From: Anisus vortex
Taxonomy: Eukaryota > Mollusca > Gastropoda > Planorbidae
Direction of reading: 5' to 3'
DNA length: 64,000 bases
Assembly: GCA_949126835.1 (NCBI GenBank)
Contig: OX421509.1
Location: 10,126,920-10,190,919, forward strand
Below, piece after piece: positions 55,316-64,000 of the stretch (its first letter is position 1; every line of letters starts with the position of its first letter). The translations under genes were made by a program, and so were the position numbers. The notes below the pieces were generated by a model, which worked only from the letters and a program-made list of their open reading frames with translations, made no database searches and was not told the origin of the DNA.

Positions 55316-56390
55316 TTGTAGTACAGTGTTAGTGAGATTATTTCAAATTGGGGGATTGTCCAAGTCAGTTTGAATAATTCCTCATCGTGGCGCTAATGAT
55401 GACAGGGGATTGTGTGGCCAGCAGGGTGCACAAGTTATCGTGTGGCCACTTGTAAAATAAACAACGTTTAATTGTACCCGTCAAGCCCTAAATATACACT
55501 GGCGAGCTAAAGATGGTGTTAGCTCTCTTTAAGCAGAAGATTACTAAATAGACCAAACACCCGACTGACAGCATGTTATGCAACGGGGAAGCCAGGGATA
55601 ATAATTGCTATCAACAACGGAGGAAACAAATGCCAGTGAAACATATTTACATGTTGTTGTTCTTTTTTCTTGATTGCTGTATAGTGTGATGGTAAAGGTA
55701 GGCTAAGTAGGTAGTATTGTGTGGCTGCGGTAGATTAGCTTAAGGCATTCAAGTAGGAAGTTGGTCTACCCGTGTGGGCATCGGTTCTGGAAATGACCAG
55801 GTAAAATAATAATCCCACTTCATATTTTATATCGCATGAAGTAATGGGCGACTGATAGTGGGTCATGCATAGGGTAAGACCCATGCACGTAAAGCCTGCA
55901 CGCCCCTTTTTAATGCTGTTCAACAGAGGTCCGTATTGCACTACCCTGAGTAGAGGTTTTTTCGGTACCTCCTTGTTGGGGGTTCTGGTAGCACAAAGAC
56001 GGGGCAGTAAAGTCGTGAAGGGTTTTGAATCCAGAATGTGACAATTCCACAGAGAATTACCAAAATCTAAAAAAAAAAAATAACAAAACGAAAAAGCACT
56101 TTTGCGTATCATAGTGGATGACAGATAATGGACCATAGGCCAGCCTCACCTCAGCCTACAGAAGCTCTGACTTAATGCAGCCAGATCGCGGAGTACTAGT
56201 CAGAGGTGCTGGGGGGGAGGGGGCGGCATAACTAAAAATCGTCTTAAACTGTGAGGTTTGAAAAAAGCCCATTACAAAAAAAAAAACAAAAAAACAACAA
56301 CACATAATTAGAGTAAAGTCAACATTTACGCCAATTTTCTTTTTCGGGGTTCTTTGCTTTATGAGGTATCAAGCTTTGTATATATATATA
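55316..56390. other. No gene recognised
   Basis: Contains a 133-codon minus-strand frame (55735-56136) with no family resemblance and a short piece similar to the I-type LINE end ('cttcctacttgaatgcc') near 55750. Confidence 0.45.
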
Positions 56391-56395
56391 TATAT

Positions 56396-56551
56396 TAGGG
56401 CGTCCCAGAAATGCTCGAAAAAATTATTTTTTTTAATCTTTGGTGTCTCACCCCCTGAAATGTGTCTCTTGGGTACACTGAGTGAATTGGTGAAGTTGTA
56501 GCTCATTTGAACAATATTTAGAGGTCCCCCAAGAGCTTTTAAAATTCCAGT
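56396..56551 (+). repeat. Left terminal inverted repeat of the DNA transposon
   Basis: Outer TTAGGGCGTCCCA, middle GTCTCACCCC, inner 'tttagaggtcccccaagag'. Confidence 0.85.
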
Positions 56552-56799
56552 ATTAGGTCACCATAAAAATCCAGACGAATCGTGGCTCAAATAACTTGCA
56601 GTTTTTGCATGCCATATATGAATAAAATGAAGTTTAAATATACTTATATTTATTTCATTGCTACCATTAACTAGAGTTGAAATTGTGTGATTCTTAATTA
56701 GAAAATGTAATAAATGCGAGAAAACATATAAAATACCTAATGTGCAAAACGTGTGCATATTTTTTGAAGATTTGATTGTTTTAAACTAAGCAGTTTTTG

Positions 56800-58639
56800 A
56801 AGTTGCAACGAGAATCAAGAACAGGATCAATTGGATCTGTGAACAAAAAGCTTTCTGCTAAAGAAAAACGAGTTGCTGAGCGTCAGAAACAATTTATCAG
56901 GGATGTTGTTGATGCAGCAAAACATCACAGTGCTGTCACCATGGGTTACCATCAGGTTCAAGTGTAGAGTCAGCAGTAGACATATAACAGTAACTGGATG
57001 TAGGTGGTTCTGACAGTGACACAGACACACATTCAAAGACATCATCTATTTGTCTGGATTCCAGTGACGATGCAGAACTTGATGAAGAATTTGTCATCCA
57101 ATCAGCATCCTCAAGCAAAACAAATTCTGCAACACGACATCGCAGACAAAGCATCATATCACCAAAAGTTGCTGCAGTGCAGGACAGAACGAACACCAGC
57201 ATTAGAAAATCTACAATGATACTTGCATCCGCATTCAACGAAGCTGGTGACACAGTATTTTCCAAGAGCACAATGCATCGTCATCGCAAGCTTCGTCGTC
57301 AACAAGCTGCAGCACGTATAAAAGAAGACTATATTCCCTCAAAATCAATTGTTCATTGGGATGGTAAGCTATTGCCCGATGTTACCGGAGTGGTTACCAA
57401 CAACGTCGATCGATTACCTGTCCTGCTCTCATCACTTGTCGATGGCACTACAAAGCTTCTTGGTGTTCCCAAGTTAGCATCCGGGTCCGGGTCAGGACGG
57501 GCAGCTACTGATGCAGTATATGAACATATAAAATCGTGGAAGTGCGAATCTATGGTCATCGGCATGTGCTTCGACACTACGCTTCCAATACTGGAAGACT
57601 CAATGGAGCTTGCACTCTGTTAGAAGTAGCCTTGGGACGTAATCTATTATGGATGGCATGCCGTCATCACATGTTGGAAGTACTCCTTTCCAATGTTTGT
57701 CTTGGACCATCCACTGGACCAGAGATTTTGTTTTTTAAGAGGTTTCGAGAAAAATGGCCAGAATTAAACCACACACCCGAAGCCAGATCCGCCCCTTTGA
57801 TAATCGTGTCCGATTTGATTAAAGAATTTATCAAATGTCAACTTGAGGTCAGTCATTCACGTGATGATTATTTGGAATTTCTTCTGCTTGCTGCAAAAAT
57901 GGTTGGGTTGGAGGTTGATGTCAGCATTCACAGACCTGGTGCCCTACATAGGGCAAGGTGGATGGCGAAAGCAATCTATGCATTGAAAATCCAAATATTG
58001 TTTGCAGGCAACGAAACCATCTTTCAGTTAACAGCTCGAGAATTACAAGGTATTCAGTGCTTTAATCGGTTTACCATAGGTGTTTATCTTCAATCATGGT
58101 TTTCATGCAGGCTCACCGCAGATGCACCTGTGAATGATATCTTGTTGAACTTGTTGATACAGCGTTTATACGAATATGATGATGCTGTTCTTCGATCGAC
58201 TGGATTGAAAATGATGGTGCGTCACTCGTGGTACTTGAGTCCGGAACTGTCGACGCTTGCGTTATTTTCAACTTTTTTGTCGGACAAAGAAAAAACTGGC
58301 CTTGTTTGGACAATGCAATCAGAACGTGGACCGCATCTCATAAAAACACTACCAAAAAGTGCTTCTACCACATTTTTTGACACATCCAACATTGATGCCA
58401 GTTTTCTAGATGTTCCTGTTGAAGCATGGTCAGATACACCATCTTTTAAAGTTGCAGCAGATTTTGTAAAGAATCTGGCTTGTATCAATGACTCTGCAGA
58501 GCGAGGTATAGCATTGATACAAAATTTCAATGACAGTATCACCAAGGACGAAGAACAAAAACAATTTTTGCTCCAAGTGGTTGACAAACATAGGAAAAAT
58601 TTTGCACAGTGTAATCGTGAACAGCTGGCTAAAATTTAA
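56800..58639 (+). pseudogene. Transposase-like gene of the DNA transposon, frameshifted
   Basis: A short upstream frame ('KKLSAKEKRVAERQKQFI') and an acidic/Ser-rich segment ('GGSDSDTDTHSK') lead into an open frame ending at 57623. A second frame runs to the stop at 58639. The main break is one missing base at about 57580, between 'GMCFDT' and 'ASNTGRLNGACTLLEV'. Two stop codons and another shift lie near 56945-56995. Likely RNase-H-fold features: D in CFDT, CxxH in 'WMACRHH', 'HRARWMAKAIYAL', and E in 'DSAERGIALIQNFN'. The protein would be about 550-600 residues. I recognise the general look of a eukaryotic transposase with a C2H insertion, but not a named superfamily. Confidence 0.7.
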
Positions 58640-58975
58640 ATTTGAAGAACTTTTTTTTATTTTTGTCTACCCTACAGTACAAAGTACAAGATAAATATTA
58701 GGAATGCTTAATTGCATTGCTTATTATTATTTTTCAAGCAGATTGACATTCTTTCAAGAATTAACTTGACAAAATGAATAAAACTTTGTTTTTCATAATT
58801 TTTTACTTAAATTTCAAATTTAAAAATATAAACCATTCAAGATTTATATATTTTGTTTCATTTAATATTATAAACAATACTAAGCATCAATTTGTTACTT
58901 AACATATCAGTTTTGCATATAATGCAACATTAGCGCTGTATTAGATTTGACCGCGAATGATTTTACACTAAAATC

Positions 58976-59114
58976 TGGAACTTTAAACCTCTTGGGGGAC
59001 CTCTAAACATTGTCCAAATTAGCTGACATTTTGCAGGTTAACTACTGTTATGATACAGACATATTCTGTGGGGTGAGACATCAACATTTCAAAACTTCAT
59101 TTTTTTGGGACGCC

Positions 59115-59117
<3 letters not shown>
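58976..59117 (-). repeat. Right terminal inverted repeat of the DNA transposon
   Basis: Inverse of the left end: inner 'cctcttgggggacctctaaa', middle 'ggggtgagac', outer TGGGACGCCCTAA. Confidence 0.85.

Positions 59118-59203
<86 letters not shown>
59118..59203. repeat. (TA)n microsatellite next to the transposon
   Basis: About 42 TA units with one TACA interruption. The left flank of the transposon (56379-56394) is also (TA)n, so the element split one tract. Confidence 0.95.
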
Positions 59204-59384
59204 TAGTGGTTATGCCCATCAAAATGACGGAGAAAAGAATGACTACAATGTGTTTTGTTAAGAGACAAAAGACAATATTACAATACAAATTGGAGTGAGA
59301 ACTTTTCTTTTTGTTCTTTTCAATTGTTTCTGGTCGTCCTAACCCTGGCATATGCATACGGATTGCTTCTGTCCAGCTTCTGGC

Positions 59385-59790
59385 CTAAAAGACTGGCGTA
59401 GTGTGTAAACCGCCTATGAATTCCCATTAAGAATACACTGGCGGGCGAACGCATGGGGGACAGCCTCCGCAGCGGGTCCGAGGTCCTTTACACTGCCGAG
59501 AGGCCACCGGGTCTCGATGGGGAGGAAGCAATGGACGCTGCAATCCCGTCTCGAGAACTACCCGGTGCCTGGATGTATGTACCTATAGTATAGGATTTGT
59601 GCTACCGGGTGACAGTGCAAGTATACTGGCGAGCCACCACGACAATGTTCCTTAAGGGAACCGCAGTGAACGATCACTGGGCTGCGGAATTCTTCCCCGT
59701 TAAACGGCACGCCACGCCTTCGGCGTGTCGTTGGGTGACTGGAGCCCGGACATAGATTTCTTAATCCTAAGCGATATGCCCTGGACACAA
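59385..59790 (+). repeat. Dispersed repeat R, copy 3 (longest)
   Basis: 'ggcgtagtgtgtaaaccgcc', 'gcgggcgaacgcatggggga', 'cactgccgagaggccaccgg', 'gatggggaggaagcaatgga', then 'cacgccacgccttcggcgtg' and 'gactggagcccggacatag'. No coding function seen. Confidence 0.65.
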
Positions 59791-59824
59791 TAGCCGAAAT
59801 GCTCGTCCGGTTTTTTTTTTTTAA

Positions 59825-60375
59825 ATTTGATATTAAAATGTAGCGAACAGTTGTGTTGACTTGACTTGTTATTAATAATATTAAATTAACAATAATATAC
59901 TATCTATAAAAAAAAACAAAACATAAATACAAACATTAAAAAAGGTAAATAATATTTAAAAAAATAAAATAATATTTCAATGCAATAAAAACTAAAGTGG
60001 GAAAGATTTGTTCGGTATTTAATTTTTGCTTTTGCTTATTGTATTAATAAAACAGTATTGAGAATGTTTTTTTGGGTATTTAGTTTTTATTTGATATATT
60101 GTTGCTGTCAAGCTTATGGTACCCGGTATTTGAAAGTAATCATTTATAGGCCTAACCTGTTTTTATTATAATTCGTATCATTTAATTTATAGAGTGTATA
60201 AAGTCGCCTATTAAAGGATATTCTGAATAGCGACGTTAGTCCATTAAATAATTAAAACATTTGGTTACTTTTACTTAAAAGGATAATGCAAACATCAATA
60301 ATGTAAAAAGAAATAATTTTATAGACATTACGTTATACGCTAGTATTTTGTTTTTAAAGTAAACCCTTAAAACTC
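59825..60375 (-). repeat. Dispersed repeat U, copy 2 (inverted)
   Basis: Reverse complement of 23490-24060. Shared ends 'gtttactttaaaaacaaaat' and 'aacaagtcaagtcaacacaa' as read on the minus strand. Confidence 0.7.
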
Positions 60376-60749
60376 TCCAAGCCAAATTGCGGTGCGTAAC
60401 TTTTAAAAAAAGTCTCGCCACATTAAAAAAGCAACAGCATAATTGGGAAAACCCGAAAAGACCCTCGCGTTCAACATAGAGAATCTCGCGTTCAACATAG
60501 TAAATGAAAGGAAATGACCATTTGTTCCGTAAGGTTTTATGCATTTGTATAGCTGGATATACTTTTTTTATTTATTTTTAAAAATCAACACCTTCATGAT
60601 TATAAATCATAAAATAAAATTCTCTATTGGAGAACGTTTCCAATTTATACATTTAACAATTGGCCCTATTAGTCAAACGGCTTAGGCACCTATAGAGGAC
60701 AAACATATATATAAAACATAAATAAACATACTCATCGTAATTATATATA

Positions 60750-60775
60750 TTGATGATGATGATGATGATATATAT
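60750..60775. repeat. (GAT)n microsatellite
   Basis: About six TGA/GAT units; 60376-60749 holds nothing recognised. Confidence 0.75.
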
Positions 60776-60816
60776 AAACAAACATATAATCAAACTCACG
60801 GTTATTATATAGATAT

Positions 60817-61590
60817 TGTTACGAAACAGAGTTCCCAATAATTATAATTCACGTAGATTTCTTACTAATAAATAAAATCGAAACGCGAAACAACTGAGGG
60901 AAGATAATAATTATTAATAATTAGAACGAGGCTTGACAAATAGCTTAACATAGCGTTGGGGACAATTTTGATACCGTTGTCTGATGTATTCGATTACTGT
61001 TGGAGGTTAGAATATTTCTTCATTAAACCTTGGTGACGTAAGCAGTCTAGTGACTTCTAAAGTAATTCCGATTATAAGGCATAGTTAGCCCACATTGTTA
61101 ACATGAAAGTCTATAAAAGATCGCGCACTTGTTTGAGGCGTTCTCTCCTAATTTCGCTTGCTTAGAGAAAGCATGTCTCTCCGAATTTAACTTGCTTAGT
61201 GAGAGCATGTTGCTTCAATTCAGCCTTGCCCGATAGATATCGTTCCTTCTTTGTACTGAGTTAGCCTGGATAACAAGGATAATGTTTGTTAGCCTGGATA
61301 CCAATGATTATGTGAGTTGGCCTGGATAACAATGATAATGTTTAATACTGTGTAATTGTTTATTCATCATGTTGGATGTAAAATACTGTGTAGGACTGCC
61401 ACGCTTAACTATTGTGTTATTGGCATAGTCTAACAGGAAAGTATTCTTTTTAACTACACACTTGATGACCCACCATTATGCATTCTATAATTGGAACTCC
61501 CCTTGTAAATCACCCAATAAATTATTATTAATGTTTGATAGACTTATTCTCTCATTCACGTTGGAGTTTTTGTGTTGTGATAACCTTACA
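60817..61590 (+). mobile_element. Probable solo LTR
   Basis: Starts TGTTACGAAAC and ends GATAACCTTACA (TG...CA). Inside, in the right order, are a TATA box (TATAAAAG, 61112-61119) and a poly-A signal (AATAAA, 61516-61521) about 400 bases apart. Short tandem repeats ('gcctggataacaa' units, 61265-61345) lie between them. No target duplication and no internal gag-pol seen, so a solo or truncated LTR. Confidence 0.5.
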
Positions 61591-62340
61591 GGGAGGATGT
61601 ACTTCAGTGGTGGATGGTCTGATATTTCCAAGTAATTTATACACTATTGTTGCATAACAGATTTCAAAAGGATATACAACCCAGGGCATACTCTAGACTA
61701 TAACAACCATAATAACAACAACAGTAACTCAACTCATACTAATTTGATGAGATAAACATCAACTAACTTACTAATTCTGTCATAAGATGAACTGTTAATA
61801 AATATATTGAATATTGAAACAACAGCATAATTGAGCTGGAATTCATATTTATTAAGAGGGGGCTCGGAGTCAAAATACAAGAATAACATTCTTAATAAAC
61901 ATAAACATAATGGACAATATAATAAACTGACTTGATCAGGTATAAATAAATAAATTATAACTCGGCGGACATGAAAGTGTTGGATGACCACTAGTGTTTG
62001 CTGAAACAACATCTCATAGCTGATTAGGTAAGCCCATTACTTACTTCGTTGATGGTCAGTGGTGTTGAATACACGGACAGTAATTACGAGAACGAAATGA
62101 CTGTTGGTTTCTGTTCGAAGGAATTGTGTCACGTAATAATATATATATATATATAAATATGTGTTTACATATTTATATTTGTCTTTCCTTGTATATTTAT
62201 CTCTGTATGGTTCTATTCAAAATTTACTATCAGTCTATTGGCTTCAATGCTTGTAAAACTATTTCAATTGCAAACAGCCTGACATTACATACATACAAAA
62301 GATAAACAATTGACAAATTATGTAGTCTATGTAAATGTTG
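61591..62340. other. No gene recognised
   Basis: AT-rich sequence with a (TA)n tract near 62140. The part from 62160 resembles the region beyond the 3' end of gene 4 (about 41520-41700). Confidence 0.45.
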
Positions 62341-62342
62341 TT

Positions 62343-62348
62343 TTTATT
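62343..62348 (-). promoter_or_regulatory. Gene 5 polyadenylation signal
   Basis: AATAAA on the minus strand about 27 bases past the stop, in a segment conserved after gene 4. Confidence 0.5.
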
Positions 62349-62374
62349 GATTTCTTTTTTTCAAATTCCCCATT

Positions 62375-62502
62375 TTAAAGTGTGTTAAATAAAGGTTGTT
62401 CACAGATGTAGTTGACATATTTAGAACACGGGGCATCATTCAGCATGTTGAATTTAAAAATATTAATGCAGTCCTCATCACCAACTTCATTATTTGGCTC
62501 AT
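62375..62502 (-). CDS. Gene 5 exon 5 (CTLD C-terminus, EPN)
   Basis: 128 nt, acceptor TTGCAG|AT, stop TAA. 'EPNNEVGDEDCINIFKF', 'NMLNDAPCSKYVNYICEQ'. Confidence 0.86.
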
Positions 62503-63912
62503 CTGCAAATAATGAGTAAATTAACCTTAATCCTTAATATATACTTTGAGTTAAAAAAAAAAAAAACTAAGCATTACATTAGACTTCAGAAGTATTTTAA
62601 TAATAACATGATGTTTAGGTCCTTGAAAGTGATTTTACATAACGTTATAATATAGAGCTAAACATGACCAGGAAAGCTCATAAAATCATACGTTCTTCAA
62701 ATTATTTCTGTCATTACCTTTTTATGTGATTCTACACACATACTCCAAACTATTATATTAGTCTGAATCACTTTCGGTACACATTTAAAGAGATTGTGAA
62801 GAAAGTGAAAAAAAAATTTACTTGGTGCAAAAATCTGACTCATCAAGGTAGCATTGCAAACGGTGTTATCGTCTTCCCACCTGTAGATGCCTTCCACATT
62901 CAGATCATTCAGGCCTACCCACAGATATTTCCCAGGGAAGTTGTTTTGTAGAATGCGCAATTTTTCCATGGATTTTACTGTATAAAGGTGGTTTGATTTA
63001 CCTATAGCGTTGTATAAAGACGCGGTAAATAGTCATAATAAGAAATATTTAGAATACACATTTAAATAAATTCAAGGATCTGTGTAAGTTTTATTTTTAG
63101 AGTATATTATACTCACAAGTCTGTAGAACATTGAATGAAATCACTTTATTTCGAAATACTTCGTGATTGACTATTTTAAAAAAATGTTAAAACATTAAAT
63201 TAAGAACTACTTTTTTTTAACTCTGTAATGTAATAGATCTGGGAAGGTTTAAAACTGATATGTATTGTTCGGCTGGCGTACCGATGTTAATGGGTTCGAA
63301 TCCTGATTATTTTCTGTTGAGACAAAAACTGAATATCTCCCTTTAACAAAAAAAATGTTTCCACATTTGATTCAATAGTGATGCCGAACAATTTCGGTTT
63401 TGTAATATAACACATATTACTGATTATTAGACCTAAAGCTTTTGCAACGAAAATTCAAAAGAAAATAGACAAATTGCTAGCAACACACCAGTCAAACGAT
63501 TCACATTAATATTGATTTATTGAAGCCTTTTGTTACGGCAATTTTTTTATCTATTAATTCTTACAATATGTTTCCTTTTCAGTTTTCTTTAAAGATAATT
63601 AATCACACAAAAAGTATAGTCCGCATAAAAAAAAATGCGGAAACTATAGTCCAGATGGGCCGAAAAGGAAGGGGGCGGTGAGCGAAAAAAAAGTGTAAAA
63701 GGGGTCGGTGAGCCGAAAAAGGTTGAGAACCTTTGCCTTAGACTAACCTTGGCAGTCGTTTCTGGCAGTAAAATAGTCAGCTTTTACGGTGGAGATCCAC
63801 ACACATGCTGTAACCGAACCACTGGTAACAAGATTGAAGCCACCTTTGGTATTACATGTTATATAATAGTCGTTACTTGTTTCTGAACTTGTATTAGCCG
63901 CTTTACAATTTC
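62375..63912 (-). CDS. Lectin gene 5, partial: CTLD exons 3-5 (5' exons beyond the window)
   Basis: Minus-strand exons 63912-63748, 63001-62822 and 62502-62375, all open, phase 1 and GT-AG. Together they encode a complete CTLD: 'CVWISTVKADYFTARNDC', 'YLWVGLNDLNVEGIYRW', 'EDDNTVCNATLMSQIFAP', 'NEPNN', 'DEDCINIFKF', 'MLNDAPC' and 'YICEQ'. The EPN and LND motifs are intact, unlike gene 4, although exon 4 and the tail ('QPLFNTL') are closer to gene 4 than to genes 1 and 2. The signal and PAN exons should lie at higher coordinates outside the window. A hAT fragment sits in intron 3. Confidence 0.85.
62822..63001 (-). CDS. Gene 5 exon 4 (CTLD core)
   Basis: 180 nt, acceptor CTATAG|GT, donor CCAA|GTAAAT. 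'KSNHLYTVKSMEKLRILQ', 'YLWVGLNDLNVEGIYRW', 'EDDNTVCNATLM'. Confidence 0.87.
63320..63737 (+). mobile_element. hAT element 3' half in gene 5 intron 3
   Basis: Matches 8490-8952: 'ttccacatttgattcaatag', 'gattattagacctaa', ending 'aaaaaggttgagaacctttg'. The 5' half is missing. A tRNA-like 'gggttcgaatcctgatt' lies just before it (63290-63310). Confidence 0.7.
63748..63912 (-). CDS. Gene 5 exon 3 (CTLD N-terminal part)
   Basis: 165 nt, acceptor TTCTAG|GA, donor CAAG|GTTAGT. 'GNCKAANTSSETSNDYY', 'CNTKGGFNLV', 'ADYFTARNDC'. Confidence 0.86.
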
Positions 63913-64000
63913 CTAGAATGTAGTTATGTATAAGAGTGGTATGATATGAATTTTTTTCGTCGGTAGTCTGTAATGTTTACAATAAACTTTAAGCTAGTTA

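Larger units (their letters stand above)
56396..59117 (+). mobile_element. DNA transposon (2.7 kb) with long imperfect TIRs in a (TA)n tract
   Basis: Both ends read TATTAGGGCGTCCCA pointing inward, next to (TA)n on each side. Inside the ends are further inverted blocks: GTCTCACCCC, then 'acaat(a/g)tttagaggtccccc' + 'aagag', up to 'ttccag', so the inverted repeats extend about 155 bp imperfectly. The element carries one transposase-like gene on the plus strand. Because the flanks are TA repeats, the target duplication length cannot be read; TA is likely. The terminal motif does not match hAT, piggyBac or PIF ends. Superfamily left open. Confidence 0.85.

Noticed and set aside
55735..56136. 133-codon minus-strand open frame
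   Set aside because: No recognisable domain, no splice or paralogue support, low-complexity A-run inside.
57353..58587. Minus-strand frames of 66-121 codons
   Set aside because: Antisense shadows of the transposase gene.
59010..59357. Open frames rich in Ile-Tyr
   Set aside because: Translations of the (TA)n tract on both strands.

Overview
The window is eukaryotic, and most likely from a gastropod mollusc (heterobranch/pulmonate type; this is inferred from style and not proven). It is AT-rich and dense in decayed mobile elements: tRNA-derived SINEs, several non-LTR retrotransposon lineages, and hAT, piggyBac-like and Mutator-like miniature elements. Its genes are small and split by long introns. 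There is no operon structure, and almost none of the long open frames are genes.

The real gene content is a cluster of five paralogous secreted lectin genes. Each intact copy has five coding exons: a 67-nt signal-peptide exon, a PAN/apple-like exon, and three exons that together make one C-type lectin domain (CTLD). Every intron is in phase 1. Gene 1 (2555-19855, +) and gene 2 (25818-32181, +) are tandem copies. Gene 3 (35647-38171, -) is a broken relic. Gene 4 (41719-46436, -) is complete, and gene 5 (62375-63912, -) is cut by the right edge with exons 3-5 visible. Genes 1, 2 and 5 keep an EPN sugar-binding motif, while gene 4 has QPR at that position. The predicted products are about 236-240 residues, secreted, and carry one PAN-like and one CTLD module. 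A carbohydrate-recognition or innate-defence role is family-level inference.

Layout: 1-2500 holds SINE/LINE remnants. 2.5-20.5 kb is gene 1, whose introns are swollen by insertions (intron 2 is about 8.2 kb against 1.0 kb in gene 2). 20.5-25.7 kb is repeats, including a 37-bp minisatellite. 25.7-32.8 kb is gene 2, whose introns keep several of the same element remnants as gene 1, so the duplication came after those insertions. 32.8-35.6 kb is repeats. 35.6-39 kb is the gene 3 relic. 41.7-48.5 kb is gene 4 with an upstream 41-bp minisatellite. 52.1-54.5 kb is a very large array of the same 41-bp minisatellite. 56.4-59.1 kb is a DNA transposon with long imperfect inverted repeats and a nearly intact transposase of unfamiliar type, sitting inside a (TA)n tract. 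60.8-61.6 kb is a probable LTR. 62.4-63.9 kb is gene 5.

Genes 3 and 4 also share their 5' flanks, including the founder of the 41-bp minisatellite, so the minus-strand copies form a second duplication series. All exon coordinates come from reading splice sites, reading phase and paralogue comparison by eye; no transcript evidence was available.
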